Shown here: positions 19,476-31,066 of the stretch, piece after piece | Numbering within the stretch: position 1 is the first letter of the stretch | How the letters are laid out: each line of letters begins with the position of its first letter | Origin: Dactylis glomerata | Taxonomy: Eukaryota; Streptophyta; Magnoliopsida; Poales; Poaceae | Assembly (NCBI GenBank): GCA_007115705.1 | Contig: QXEO01000149.1 | Coordinates: forward strand, 1,538,450 to 1,602,449 | Direction of reading: 5' to 3' | DNA length: 64,000 nucleotides | Translations under genes and position numbers: made by a program | The notes under the pieces: generated by a model | The model's database searches: none | The model's input: only the letters and a program-made list of their open reading frames with translations | What the model was told of the DNA's origin: nothing

Positions 19476-21422
19476 GTCACCTATCTTGCACTTAGTGCCA
19501 CCCCAACTTTATGAGAGAGTAGACATGTGAACCCATGAACCCCGATCCAATTTTTATCATAAGAAACATCTTTCCAACGCTTGCATGTGTCTTTAAAAAT
19601 TCATCTGTAATTAAATCTGAAAATACAAAAACATATTTACTTTCTTGTAATCATCTCGAAAACCGAAAAACACCTTTAGCTTATTGTTTGAGTTACATAA
19701 TAGCTTTAGTTTACTTTATTGCATTGTATGTATTTTATTGCATTTGTTATTTTGTTTTACTTACATTCAACACCTTGTGCTTGACAACCACTTGCTAGAG
19801 TTGGGAACGTAAGACAAGAAGATTGTTTTGCAGGTTACCGGACGAGAACGAAGAGAGATTTTTTGACTGTTCTCCAAGAGTTCAATATTAACCCCGAGTT
19901 ATCCTCATGGGGAAAACTACTCTTGCTACAACACTCTGCACTCGGAGTCCCAATGGCGGAAATTACCTCGAGGATTTCAGCTGAGGAAGATGAAGATGCC
20001 AGAATGCGGAAAAGGTTCCGATCAAGAAGATCGCCGGCGACAAGGTTTCCGCACGGTGGCTCGTCGGAAATCGGAGAGCTCCCGCGGCGCAAGGAAGAAA
20101 AGTGAAAACGCGGAGAATGACGCTAGGGCTTACCGCGCGGGGGTATTTATAGGCCTCCGCGCAGAGATTCGTGCTCGCCATTTTTGCCGTATGCATGGCA
20201 CGCATATGCCCTAGATCCTGACATAGTGACATGTGTCCTCGGGTAAAACGCTAATCTATACCAATAGGTGTCTAGACATCAAAACTTACCCTGGACGGAA
20301 CTATGAAGGCAAGTTATAGTGGATTTCATGGGAAACTTACAAAGGATCCCGGGAATCTCGCGAATGAAGATAATGTCGCTGATCTGCCATACCATAGCGG
20401 ATTGGGGGACGAAATAGGAGCAGCTCCAAGATCCACCATCAACCTGCAAGATAAAGAGCGACGATAGATGCGTCTCAAATGAAGACATGATATATTTAGA
20501 TGATGATCTTGAAGTTCTCCAAGGGCTATTGTTGGGGATATAAAAAATGGGTATACCAGCGACGTAGTCCTAAATTGGCAAGCCGGGTGGCTCATAGATG
20601 GTGGTCTGGCCAATGGCCTGACTGGGCGGCCCAGTTGCTGAAGGCCCATGGCGGATTCTTGAAGACATACGCATGGCGGATTGACTTGATGTACAAGGCA
20701 TAGTCTAGGTATTAGTCTAGGACTCCATGTTGTATCCGTTCGAGAACCGCCATGATGTCCATGCCGAGCGCCTTTATAAGCTGACGTGGAAGAGCCCTTG
20801 AGGCACGCATGATAGCAAGGTATCGACACAATCATTATAACTGAGCACTTGTTGCCATTATAGTGATTTATAGCAGCATGTAGGATTCTGCCACCGCTGC
20901 GGGATCTGAAGCTTGATAAACTCGTGCTACTACCATACTGGATCACTCCGTCATGTTCACCCCTCCTCCACAAACCGCCATAGACTAACCTCCATGGCAG
21001 ATCTGTTGATAGAACCATGACATTCACACAAATCTGATCGATCTCCAACGGAAGGACAATATTTTAACAAAAGGAAAGGACGTATCAATGCCATCACACC
21101 TATATTAATTTAATAGTATAGATAGATATATGTACAGTGCCAAATGCTTATAATATGAAAATATAATTTACAGTTATTGTAATAAAATTTATTTATATTG
21201 TTGATGTTCATATTTGACTTCGGACAAACATATCACACAGCCTAGAGTATTTTCAAAAGTAATAGAGAAAATACAATGGTTCATTTTTAGGAGGCTCATA
21301 GTAAATGCAATTCAATGCTAGTAGTTATTATAGGAGGGGCGTCGTAAATGCAATTCAATGCTAGCTATTTTAAGGAGGGTCCTAGTTAGTGCAAATACTT
21401 ATCCAAACTTTGTACATTGTTG
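19476..21422. other. Intergenic, degraded repeats
   Basis: About 1.9 kb without a supportable gene. Short ORFs on both strands overlap each other and show no family motif. The segment 19480-20215 resembles untranslated retroelement sequence. 20528-20790 may be an LTR piece, listed separately. Confidence 0.4.
20528..20790 (+). repeat. Possible LTR fragment
   Basis: The segment opens TGTTGGGGATATAAA, a start typical of grass LTRs, and contains GCCTTTATAAGC, a TATA-like site, near 20770. No matching partner, primer-binding site or target duplication was found. Confidence 0.3.
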
Positions 21423-21430
21423 TATAAATA
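21423..21430 (+). promoter_or_regulatory. TATA box of the TPD1-like gene
   Basis: TATAAATA in the context GTTGTATAAATAGCACC, about 100 bp upstream of the ATG at 21532. Confidence 0.65.
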
Positions 21431-21531
21431 GCACCATGATCAAGACCAGATACACATGTCCTCCGAAACATCAAAACAAATATCAATCATCCCTCCACAC
21501 AACATTCAAGTGTTAGAGAATACTAAATATC

Positions 21532-22031
21532 ATGCAGCCCAAGCTACCAGCAATCCTTGTGACTTTCTTGTTGTTTTGCATTAGCAACCAAGGTATATAC
21601 CTCTATATATTCCTATTTAGTTAATTACCTTTTTGCCAAATGCTCTATATTTTCCCTACAAGAATATGGAAAACAAACATAAACGACTTATTTATGTGAC
21701 ATGAGCTGCAGGGGCCGCGACTGTGTGCAAGCTGCAGAACATCATGGTGACCCAAGCCGACACCCATGACTGGGCGCATGGCATGCCTGTGTACACAGTG
21801 ACAGTGAAAAATACATGCGACTGCCCCTAGTCTAACATCAAGTTGGCATGCAACGGCTTCAACACCACACTCGAGATGGACCCGTCCAAGTTTCAGTATC
21901 ACACTGATGGGGGGCTCTGCCTCCTCAACAACGGAGAGCCCTTGGTGCAGGGACATGATGTCAACTTCAGCTACGCCTGGAGCTCAAAGTTCTTGCTACC
22001 ACCTGTCCAATCAACGATTGCATGTAGATGA
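21532..22031 (+). pseudogene. TPD1-like small secreted Cys-rich protein, in-frame TAG
   Basis: Exon 1 is 21532-21592, with donor AAG/GTATAT; exon 2 is 21712-22031, with acceptor CTGCAG. The joined frame gives a signal peptide (MQPKLPAILVTFLLF...) then a TPD1 pattern: CKLQNIMVTQADT, PVYTVTVKNTCDCP, IKLACNGFNTTLEMDP, GGLCLLNNGEPL, VNFSYAWSSKFLL and a final Cys. TPD1/TDL1A-type proteins are apoplastic ligands of EMS1/MSP1 receptor kinases in anther cell fate; other family members are uncharacterised. A TAG at 21828-21830, straight after the CDCP motif, truncates the product in the middle of the conserved domain. The remaining frame is open to a normal end, so the break looks recent. It could also be a polymorphism or sequence error. 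Confidence 0.75.
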
Positions 22032-22389
22032 TTTATATTATATTGAAACCATGGGTGTTAAATGAATAAGAGCAATTAAATGAATTTCATAATGTGCTCA
22101 TCCTTCAACGGTTCAACCTAATATTGCTTCTGTTCTTGAGTGATACTAGCTAAATACTCGTGCATTGCCATGAAAAATCAAAAGTTTTAGTTTCACAAGA
22201 TGCTAAATGACATGAAACATATAATTTTAGCAACAGACATGGGCATCACTCACATCTCAGTTCTTCGTTCACCACTACTTATTAGAGAAGATGTATGTAT
22301 GGTGCTTAATTAAAATACGGATTGTGTGCATATGGGGTTGTGTCCCCATCACATGGCATCCGTTTTTTGAACTAAATAAAAATCAACTT

Positions 22390-22790
22390 AATAGATTTTG
22401 TACAAATGTGTAATTTAGCACCATATGTTCCGAAATGAAAGTATCATTGTACTCCCCATTTGATGCACTTTCTTGTCTTCACTATTATATTGTAGCTTGA
22501 TTTTTCACATGTTTTGAACTAAATTATTTCAACCCTTGTACCTTGATTTTATGCAATGCACTATGTTGTTTGCATTGTTGTTGCTTGTTTTTTTATTAGT
22601 GTTGCAGATAATTATTTGAGATGTATGGAAATAAGTTATTCTTTTGTGTAGCTTGTTTCATGATTTTCCACACCAAGTTATTTTGTTGAAATATGATACT
22701 TTCTTGTGTTAAATAGCATATACATGGATACTTCACTCGATTTTTTTTAATTTTTCTTGGCAAGAGTGGATACATGGATATTTCACATGT
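22390..22790 (+). repeat. Diverged direct duplication, copy 1
   Basis: Shares ordered blocks with 23180-23595: AATTTAGCACCATATGTTC, ATCATTGTACTC, TATTGTAGCTTG, ATGCACT, ATTGTTGCTTG, TTGTGTTAA and GGATACATGGATA. Spacing is preserved despite many substitutions. Confidence 0.5.
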
Positions 22791-23179
22791 ATGCTGAATG
22801 TTTCCCGGTGCACAAAAACCTTCAGTGTTTATGTGAGGAAACTACATAGTAGTGCCCGAGTGAGGTAAGGAGGCTTTAGTTATATGTGGGACACCAATGT
22901 GGGAAACTTGCGAGGAAACATCACGCCCTGTTTATAGAGGTATGCACCTTATGCTTTTTCATAGTCACTATTGACATGTATCGTTTATATGAGTTCTCCT
23001 TCTTCCACCTTTCTTTCTTCTTCTTCATCATCTTTTTCTTCTTGGTAGTGTACTCACTATCTCCGGTCGTGGTCTATTCTTTAGAAAAAAGAACACCTCT
23101 CCCTGTTTATGGAGGTATGCTCGCGGTCGGAGGAAGTCGCAAAGGATTTTTCATCATCATCATCTTCTTCTTAGTTGTA

Positions 23180-23595
23180 AATAATCACCACATATTATGT
23201 AAATCTATGAATTTAGCACAATATGTTCTGAAATCAACTTATCATTGTACTCACAACATGTTATATTGGCTTGCTTACGTTATTGCAGCTTTTCTCAAGA
23301 GCTGGAATAAATTGTGTTTCACTTGTTGTAGCTTGGTTTTTATGTTATGCACTCTATTGTGTTGGGCTAAGTTATGTTTTTATTGTTTCAACATTGTTGC
23401 TTGATTTTTATGAGTATTTCTGCTTACTATTGATATGTGTGGAAACCAATTATTCCTTTATTTAGCTTGTTTTACGCTTTCTCGCTCAAGTTATTTGCCA
23501 CAACATGATAACTTTTTGTGTTGAAGATCTAATACATAGATGCACTCAATTTTTTTTTGATGACTTTGAAGAATGGATACATGGATACATGAATG
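23180..23595 (+). repeat. Diverged direct duplication, copy 2
   Basis: Second copy, about 790 bp downstream of the first: AATTTAGCACAATATGTTC, ATCATTGTACTC, TTGTTGTAGCTTG, ATGCACT, ATTGTTGCTTG, TTGTGTTGAA and GGATACATGGATA in the same order. Confidence 0.5.
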
Positions 23596-23710
23596 TATTT
23601 GCTTACCATAGATAGTCTCCGAAATCTCCACATAGAACGCATAAGTCCACAAGCAAGCATAATTCAATTGTCGGTCACATATCCACTCAGCCACCATTAC
23701 AAACACCCCC

Positions 23711-24226
23711 TACAAGATCATTTTATTTTCTGATGCCATGGCATTCGTTGCAACCAAACCGTCGGCTCCACCGTTTACTGCTGCCGTCGCGAGCTCCCAC
23801 GCCTCCAACTTGGACACCTTTACGGTGCCGGTCCCGTTGTTGAACACGTACAGGTGGCTGCTCCCCTTCGCCGTGTGCTCCCCCCACCCCCCGCCCGTCG
23901 CTGAAGCTCTCCACCACCGTGTGGTCGATCTGCATTTGTTCGCATATACGATTTGTTACTTAACTCTGCTTGCTTTCTACGTGCCGTGTAGACAGTAAAT
24001 GTGAAACAAAACTTGTTGTCTGTGTGCGTAATGCTTCAGATCAGTGTTCTGAGCGATAAGAACTTGTCCTTCTCCACGTCCACATCCAGAAATGTTCCGT
24101 AGGATTGCTTGTGTACCCCTGCTTTCGTAGAGGACCTGTGCATTTTTTCAGAAATTTCCAGAGAAAATCGAACGTCTGTAATCTCTTCTTCAAAGAAAAG
24201 CGTAACGAATACTTACTTTGTGAGGT
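23711..24226 (-). pseudogene. GH32 fructosyltransferase/vacuolar-invertase pseudogene, 3' exons
   Basis: The 3' end of a glycoside hydrolase family 32 gene whose preceding exon is at 32718-33277 beyond E3. On the minus strand the exon end meets donor GTAAGT at 24216. The next exon, 24135-24042, encodes GVHKQSYGTFLDVDVEKDK and SLRTL, a C-terminal signature of vacuolar-type invertases and fructosyltransferases. The last exon, 23929-23711, begins IDHTVVESFSDG. Lesions: the donor after SLRTL reads AT instead of GT (24041-24040), and the last exon has lost a short segment after the VVESF motif and changed frame, with LYVFNNGTG reappearing in another frame. Intact enzymes of this family transfer or hydrolyse fructosyl units of sucrose or fructan in the vacuole; this copy cannot. 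Confidence 0.85.
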
Positions 24227-25880
24227 TGATGCTCCTAGTTGATGTGGGAGCTTGGCAGTCCTTGTGCGTGGTGAATAACCAGCCCGTTGGGAACCCCAAG
24301 AGGAAGGTGTGATGAGTATAGCAGCTGGTTTTCCCTCAGTTAAGAAACCAAGGTATGTCGATCTTGGAGAGGAGAGACAAACGACTGAAGGTGATGCTTG
24401 CTAGCTTGCGACAGCTTCGGACAATTTATATATGGCGCCTCGTCCAAGCTTTGCTTGCTAGCTGCAACGCGGAACCTGTACACAACACAACCAAGTACTT
24501 TCTTCCCAACTTGCGATGAGGTTGTCAATCTCACCGGTTTGCTTGAAACAAAGGTTATGAGCGTATCGAGTGGAAAGTGATAGAGTATGCGAGTAAAGTA
24601 AACAGGTGATAGCAATATGATGGAAATAGGACCGGGATCCACAGTTCACTAGTGGTGTCTCTCCATAAGATAAATAACACATGCTGGGTAAACAAATTAT
24701 AGTTGGGCAATTGATAGAATAAAGATAAACGTGATATGTCAAGAAGATCACTATGAAATTTACTCTGGGCATTACAACAAAATACATAGACCGCCATCCA
24801 ACTGCATCTATGACTAATAATCCACTTGTGGCGAATCAATCCGAGAACTCCACAAGTATTAAGTTGCGAACAACAAATAATTGCATTAAGCAAAGTGTGT
24901 AATGTAAACAAAGCATATGCCCTTGAGCATATGAATGTTGTTTTCTCCCTAGTAGCAATAGCACATCTACAACCTTAGAGGTTTCTGTCACTCCCCCAGG
25001 TTAAATAGAGGCATGAACCCACTATCGAGCATAAATACCCCCTCTTGGAGTCACTAGCAACTACTCGGCCAAGATAGCTACTAACAACGGAGAGCATGCA
25101 AGATCATAAACAACATAGAGATAACAAAAGATAATATTTAGTACAACAACTCAATCATAAACACCAATATTCATCGGATCCGAACAAACCAAACATGTAG
25201 AATTACATAACGGTGATCTCAATCATGTAGGGCAGCTCATGAGATCTAAACATGAAGCACATGGTGGAGAAGACAACCATCTAGCTACTGCTATGGACCC
25301 ATGGTCCAAGGTAGAATACTCACTCATCGCTCTGGAGGCAAGCATGGTGATGAAGAAGACCTCCGGTGGCGATTCCCCTCTCCGGCAGGGTGCCGGGAAG
25401 AGCTTCTGGACCCTCCCGACCTTCGGGTCGACGGCGGCGGCGGATCGCGATGAGTTCTGGAAAAGTGATTGGGTATACTTAGTTTTTTTTCCGTCGGGGG
25501 GTCTTTATAGGCGAAGGGGCGATGTCAGAGGAGGAGCCAGGCTCCCTCACGCCAGGGTTGCGCGGCCCAGGGCCTGGCCGCGCCAGCCCTGTGTGTGGGG
25601 CCCTGGTGGCCCCCCTCCTACTCTCCTTCGGATCTCTGGAAGCTTCCGGGAAAAATAAGACTTCAGGAACTTGTTTCGTCCAATTCCGAGAATATTTCCT
25701 GTGTATCACTTCTGAAACACAAAAATAGCAGAAAACAGGGAACTGGCACTGTGGCAACTTGTTAATAGGTTAGTTCCGGAAAATGCATAAAAGTGCCACG
25801 AAGTGTAACGAAACATTGGGCAAATGGTGTAAAAAGAAGCATGGAGCATCAAAAATTATAGATACGTTGGAGACGTATCA
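24227..25880 (-). repeat. 3' LTR of E3
   Basis: Runs from TGATGCTCCTAGTTGATG to GGAGACGTATCA on the plus strand and aligns with 31067-32717 with scattered substitutions and small indels. It includes a TATATAAA box (minus) at 24425-24432. Short GC-rich ORFs around 25239-25760 are part of the LTR, not genes. Confidence 0.95.
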
Positions 25881-25894
25881 AGCATCCCCAAGCT
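25881..25894 (-). other. Polypurine tract of E3
   Basis: On the minus strand AGCTTGGGGATGCT immediately precedes the 3' LTR start TGATACGTC. Confidence 0.7.
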
Positions 25895-28812
25895 TAACTC
25901 CTGCTCGTCCTCGAGTAGGTAAGTGATAACAAAAGAATAATTTTTGAGGTGACATGCACCTACACAATCTTGATCATATATGTAAGCATTTGTGAGTTGG
26001 GATCATAAGAACTTAAAACATGGGCATGCAGATATAATCTTGACAATAAGAACTTAGCAACCATGTTGTAAACATGCAAATGAACACAAACAAAATATCA
26101 TGAAAATGAAACAATGAAAGTCAAACGTGTGTTCAAATCATAAGGAAAAACATACTAATGGTTTTCAGCTTGTCCTTCAAAGAGAGCAAAACATAAATGC
26201 ATAGGACACCTTCAAGTTTAAGAGGGCGACTAGATACAAATAATTTAAGAACAAGTGAAACCAACAATATGAATCAATCAATGAACTTTGGGACAATGCA
26301 TATCACACTAAGAATGACAACTATGCTCTCTTAATGGTGCATAAGGAAAGAAGGTGGTGACTCAACATAAAAGTAAAAGAAAGGCCCTTCGCAGAGGGAA
26401 GCAGTGATTGCAAGTTTTATAACCTTCAAAAATTATGGTACTTACCAGCTTTGAGCTCTCATTGCCCCCATCATAAGCATCTTGAATGGTTAAAGTTAAT
26501 GCGAGAACAATTATGATGCATATGCTTGACAAATCATAAGTTGAAAACCTCGTGTCCCGTGAATACGAGTACCCAAACCTCATGCTACTTTACTTAGAGT
26601 CCCAAGCAAGGCTCTTGTCATTGTAAATATATGCATATAATTGAGAACCACCAATGGGGTACCTCCGTGCCCGATGACATGGAACAAGCACACACCAAAA
26701 TGACAGGACAAGCAGACAATGAACACATCGACATCTCTTTTATTTGCCTTTTGTTTAGCTTTTTATTGTGAGATGCGTCGTCGAATGTTCACCATGGGTA
26801 TGCTGCAAATTTCCACCATGAATTATGCATGGCTTAGATTAGCGGCCCGGCGTTTCCCTAACACATATACAAACTCCATGATCCCCACAAGATTCCCAAT
26901 TCATTTCACACCGCGGGCATCCATAAACAAAAGATCACGATATCAACTCAAATAAGAAGTGCAATGTTGAAAGCTTGTCCATGACTACATGGCTGGGCTA
27001 GTCTCCAACTTACAACTTGCAAGCATAACAACTCAACATAAGAGACCACAATGTCAAAATTTTAAGAACAGGAAAAAGTAAAGTGTGCCTTCCGGTTCGT
27101 GAGAGCTTTACTGACCGAATTTTGCATAACACTGGTAAGAGTTTAATTTGAAGAGAAAATAAAAGCAAGTCAAATTTACTTGGAATAGCAAATTGCTAGT
27201 AGGTATGTATGGTGGACACTTTGGAAAACTTTGGCTTTTAGGAGTTGGATGCACGAGTAGAGCTCATACTCAGTACAAGGCGAGGGCTAGCAAAAGACTG
27301 GGAGCGACCAACTAAGAGAGCAGTAATGGCCATAATCATGCAAAGCGACAAAGCGACATTAAAAGAAGCATAACATGGCATCAAAAGTCAAAAACTAAAT
27401 GATCATGAAGGCTATTGGCGACTTTGTAAGAGTCTAACATGTGTGAGCATGCGCCAAGTCAACCCAAATAAAGCATCAAGGAGAAAACCAAAATAATGCT
27501 TCCATACAATAAAAACAACGCATGATTTTTTTCAAAGGCTCATTAAGCAATCTCAGTTATTTGAGACAAGTCATACTACAGCAAAACCACTAAGCATACT
27601 ATCAAAAAGACATCAAGCATGACATGAAAAAGCCTAAGCCGCAGTCTACACAAGCTCCTTCTTGTACCACTATTTTGCACAAAGCTTTTTCTCTTTTCCA
27701 ACACCATTTGAAATTTTTAAAGACACCTCTTTTGATGAAAACCAATAAAGATCAGAGGCAAAAATACACCTTGATGAAAATATATGACAAGGTCTGAACA
27801 CAAATCAAGGCAAAAACAAAAACCAAAAGCAGTAGCAGAAAAAGAAGAACACTCGATTTTTAATAAGAGTGAAACCTAGAGCGTTCTTGGCAAATGAAAA
27901 GCAAGGCAACTTCTCAAAAAGAAATTTGTTGGGGTCCAAACATTTATTCCAGCAAACAAAAAAACTAAACTAACTAAGAAAACTAAAACAACTGACGCTC
28001 CAAGAAAAACACATAGTGCATGAAGCAATAAAAATATAGCGTCTTGAAAGGTGACCTGATTTTTGCCGATGAAGAAGGGGTGCCTCGGGGGCATCCCCAA
28101 GCTTTGACGCTTGTACTTCTTGGATATTTCTTGGGGTGCTGCGCATACCCAAGCTTGAGCTTTTGTCCATTCTTTAACTCATCTCATCATTCTCCAATCC
28201 CTACACTTGAAAACTTTCTTCATACAAAACTAAACACAATTCTATTAGCAACATTAGTGCAAGCATAACATATAATCAACCTCTTTTTACTTTAGGTTTC
28301 AACTCAAAACCACCACATATATACCAAATACTACTGTAGTAACCTCCTAAAATGTTCCGTGATCAAAAGAACTCAAAAGAAAGCGATAAAGTGGCAAACA
28401 CAAATATTGGCAGAAATCTGTCAAAACAGAACAGCTGACAAAGGTCGAATTTTTAAGGGGTTTTATGTTGCTCAAATCAAAAAGTGTATAACTAACAAAA
28501 GTTTGGATATAACCTGGGGCATATGCACAAGAAATCTCAGGTCCAAAAGATGTACAGAGAATTTATACGAATTTTTACGGTACAGCACTGAAAACAGTTT
28601 CAGGACAGCAACATCCCCAAATCTTTACCTCACTCGAATTAGAGGCTTCTCTTGGCACAAAAACGAAATAAACAAGATAAGGAGCAGTCATTACAGTAGT
28701 AATGACTTCCAAGACTCAAATAAAAGAAAAAGTACTGAAAATAAAAACATTGGGTTATCTCCCAAGAGTGCTTTTCTTTAACGCCTTTGAGCTAGGCGCA
28801 GAAAATTGCGAA
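25895..28812. other. E3 internal region without coding capacity
   Basis: About 2.9 kb of A-rich (plus strand) sequence between the gag-protease stop and the polypurine tract, where pol would lie in an autonomous element. No RT or integrase motif is visible in any frame. Small ORFs show no family pattern. The part at 28325-28812 is shared with E1 (1-489). Confidence 0.8.
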
Positions 28813-30870
28813 TCAAGTAACATCAAGTGATGAAGCATCAAGCTCATAATTTGCTCTAAGAATAGAGTCAAAAAGTATTTTCTTTCTTTTCCTAGGGAAG
28901 TGTTCCATACCTTTCTTTAGTGGGAATTGATATTTGATAGTGCCTTCCCTCATATCAATGATAGCACCTACAGTTCGAAGAAAGGGTCTTCCCAAAATAA
29001 TAGGACATGAAGCATGGCATTCAACGTCCATAACAAGAAAATCAACGGGAACAAGGTTATTGTTAACCACAATAAGAACATAATTAATTCTTCCCAAAGG
29101 TTTCTTCTTAGCAACATCAACAATAGGAACATCAAAATAACACTTTTCAAGCAGTGGTAAATCAAGCATGTCATAAATCTTTCTAGGCATGATAGAAATA
29201 CTAGCACCTAGATCACAAAAAGCATGGCAATCAAAACCATTAACATGCATATCAATGATGGGTTCCCAACCATCTTCTAACTTCTTGGGAACAGAAGCTT
29301 TTTGCTTCAACTTTTCATCCCTAATTTTTATGAGAGCATTGGTAATATGCTTAGTAAAAGCAATATTTAGAGAACTAGCATTGGGAGTCAAAGCAAACTT
29401 TTGCAAGAACAAAATTACTTCAGATATATTGTAGCCATCAACATCAAAATCATTAAAAGAAGTAGAGCTATCATCTCCCACACTCCGAAAAATTTCAGCA
29501 CTCTTTTGAGAAAAAGTTTTGGCAGTTTTAGGCTTTTTAACACAAGGAGTGGGAGTTTTCTCTACACCAATCAAAGTAAGAGGATTGCTAGCATTAGGAG
29601 CAACATCATTAGAGGTAGTAATGGTACATATCTTCATTTCTCTAGCCATCTCATCTTCTCTTTCCCACCTGGCATGCAATTCCGCTAACAATCTAATATT
29701 TTCATCAATTCCAACTTGAATAGCATTAGCGGTAGCAAAAACATTGTTCTCTTTCGCATCATTAGGCAACACTTTTAATTTCAGAAGTTCAAGATCATGA
29801 GCAAGGCTATCAACTTTAGAAGCAAGAATATCAATTTTGCCTAACTTTTCCTCAACAGACTTGTTAAAAGCAGTTTGCTTACCGATGAAGTCCTTGAGCA
29901 TTACCTCAAGCTCGGAGGGCGCGGCCCTAGTGTTGTTGTAGGAATTACCATAAGAGTTACCATAACCATTACTAGAAGGATACGGCCTATAATTGTTACT
30001 AGCAAAATTGTTCCTATAAGCATTGTTGTTAAAATTATTGTTTCTAATGAAATTCACATCAACATGCTCTTCTTGAGCAACCAGAGAGGCCAAAGGAACA
30101 TTATTAGGATCAATATGAGTCCTATCATTAGCAAGCATACCCATAATGGTATCAATCTTATCATTCAAGGAAGAGGTTTCCTCAACAGAATTTACCTTCT
30201 TACCTTGTGGAGCTCTCTCGGTGTGCCATTCAGAATAATTTACCATCATGTTGTCGAGTAGCTTTGTTGCGGCGCCCAAGGTAAGGGACATAAAAGTGCC
30301 TCCAGCAGCTGAATCAAGTAGGTTCCTTGAAGAAAAATTTAGTCCTGCATAAAAAGTTTGGATAATCATCCAAGTAGTCAGTCCATGAGTGGGGCAATTC
30401 TTTATCATAGATTTCATTCTTTCCCAAGCTTGAGCAACATGTTCATTATCAAACTGAGTAAACTTCATAATATTGCTATGCAAAGATATTATCTTAGCAG
30501 GAGGATAGTATCTACCAATAAAAGCATCCTTACACTTAGCCCATGAATCAATACTATTCTTAGTCAAAGACAGCAACCAATCTTTAGCTTTTCCTCTCAA
30601 AGAAAAAGGAAACAACTTGAGCTTAATAATATCACTATCAATATCCTTATATTTCTGCATCTCACATAGCTCAACAAAATTGTTGAGATGAGCTGCAGCA
30701 TCTTCAGTACTAGCACAAGAAAATTGCTCTTTCGTAACAAGGTTCAACAAAGCAGGCTTAATCTCATAAAAGTTTGCAGCAGTAGCAGGTGGTGCAATAG
30801 GAGTGCAGATAAAATCACTATTGTTTGTGCTAGTAAAGTCACACAACTTGGTGTTTTCAGGATTGGCCAT
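28813..30870 (-). CDS. Gag-aspartic protease polyprotein of E3
   Basis: An intact ORF of about 685 residues, closely similar to the E1 protein. I start it at MANPENTK (30870) to match E1; the frame is open 11 codons further upstream. It has the Athila Gag domain, an Asn-rich linker (FIRNNNFNNN, slightly shorter than in E1) and a retropepsin with CDLGASISIMP followed by ILGRPFLRT. Both copies in the window keep an open frame although their LTRs have diverged. This suggests that the gag-protease function matters for mobility, or that both copies are young. Confidence 0.9.
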   Translation of the reverse strand: MANPENTKLCDFTSTNNSDFICTPIAPPATAANFYEIKPALLNLVTKEQFSCASTEDAAAHLNNFVELCEMQKYKDIDSDIIKLKLFPFSLRGKAKDWLLSLTKNSIDSWAKCKDAFIGRYYPPAKIISLHSNIMKFTQFDNEHVAQAWERMKSMIKNCPTHGLTTWMIIQTFYAGLNFSSRNLLDSAAGGTFMSLTLGAATKLLDNMMVNYSEWHTERAPQGKKVNSVEETSSLNDKIDTIMGMLANDRTHIDPNNVPLASLVAQEEHVDVNFIRNNNFNNNAYRNNFASNNYRPYPSSNGYGNSYGNSYNNTRAAPSELEVMLKDFIGKQTAFNKSVEEKLGKIDILASKVDSLAHDLELLKLKVLPNDAKENNVFATANAIQVGIDENIRLLAELHARWEREDEMAREMKICTITTSNDVAPNASNPLTLIGVEKTPTPCVKKPKTAKTFSQKSAEIFRSVGDDSSTSFNDFDVDGYNISEVILFLQKFALTPNASSLNIAFTKHITNALIKIRDEKLKQKASVPKKLEDGWEPIIDMHVNGFDCHAFCDLGASISIMPRKIYDMLDLPLLEKCYFDVPIVDVAKKKPLGRINYVLIVVNNNLVPVDFLVMDVECHASCPIILGRPFLRTVGAIIDMREGTIKYQFPLKKGMEHFPRKRKKILFDSILRANYELDASSLDVT

Positions 30871-31038
30871 TTCAGCAAAACAAAAGTAAACAAGTAAAAA
30901 CAACTACCAAGGATTCTAATTTTTTTGGGTTTTTGATATAAAACGATGCAGGTAAAATAAATAAAGTAAAGCAAAACAATAAAACAAAGTAAAGGATGTG
31001 CGTGCGAAAACTCCCCTCGCAGAAGTCTTCTACTTCCT

Positions 31039-31055
31039 CCCCGGCAACGGTGCCA
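31039..31055 (-). other. Primer-binding site (tRNA-Asp type) of E3
   Basis: The minus strand reads TGGCACCGTTGCCGGGG, matching the complement of the plant tRNA-Asp 3' end with one mismatch. It begins 11 bases inside the 5' LTR boundary. Confidence 0.75.
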
Positions 31056-31066
31056 GAAAAAACAGC

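Larger units (their letters stand above)
22032..23710. other. AT-rich intergenic with an imperfect direct duplication
   Basis: No gene is supported. Pyrimidine-rich runs (TTCTTC) generate a hydrophobic open frame at 22886-23404, which I reject. The segment contains two diverged direct copies, listed separately. Confidence 0.5.

Noticed and set aside
20326..21048. Minus-strand open frame of 240 codons
   Set aside because: No recognisable domain, atypical composition, and it overlaps degraded repeat sequence.
22146..22180. CTAAATACTCGTGCATTGCC, resembling the end of common grass transposons
   Set aside because: No matching inverted end or target duplication could be found, so no element is called.
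22886..23404. Plus-strand open frame of 172 codons, very hydrophobic
   Set aside because: It is made of TTCTTC and similar pyrimidine runs in AT-rich intergenic DNA, has no family motif, and overlaps the diverged duplication.
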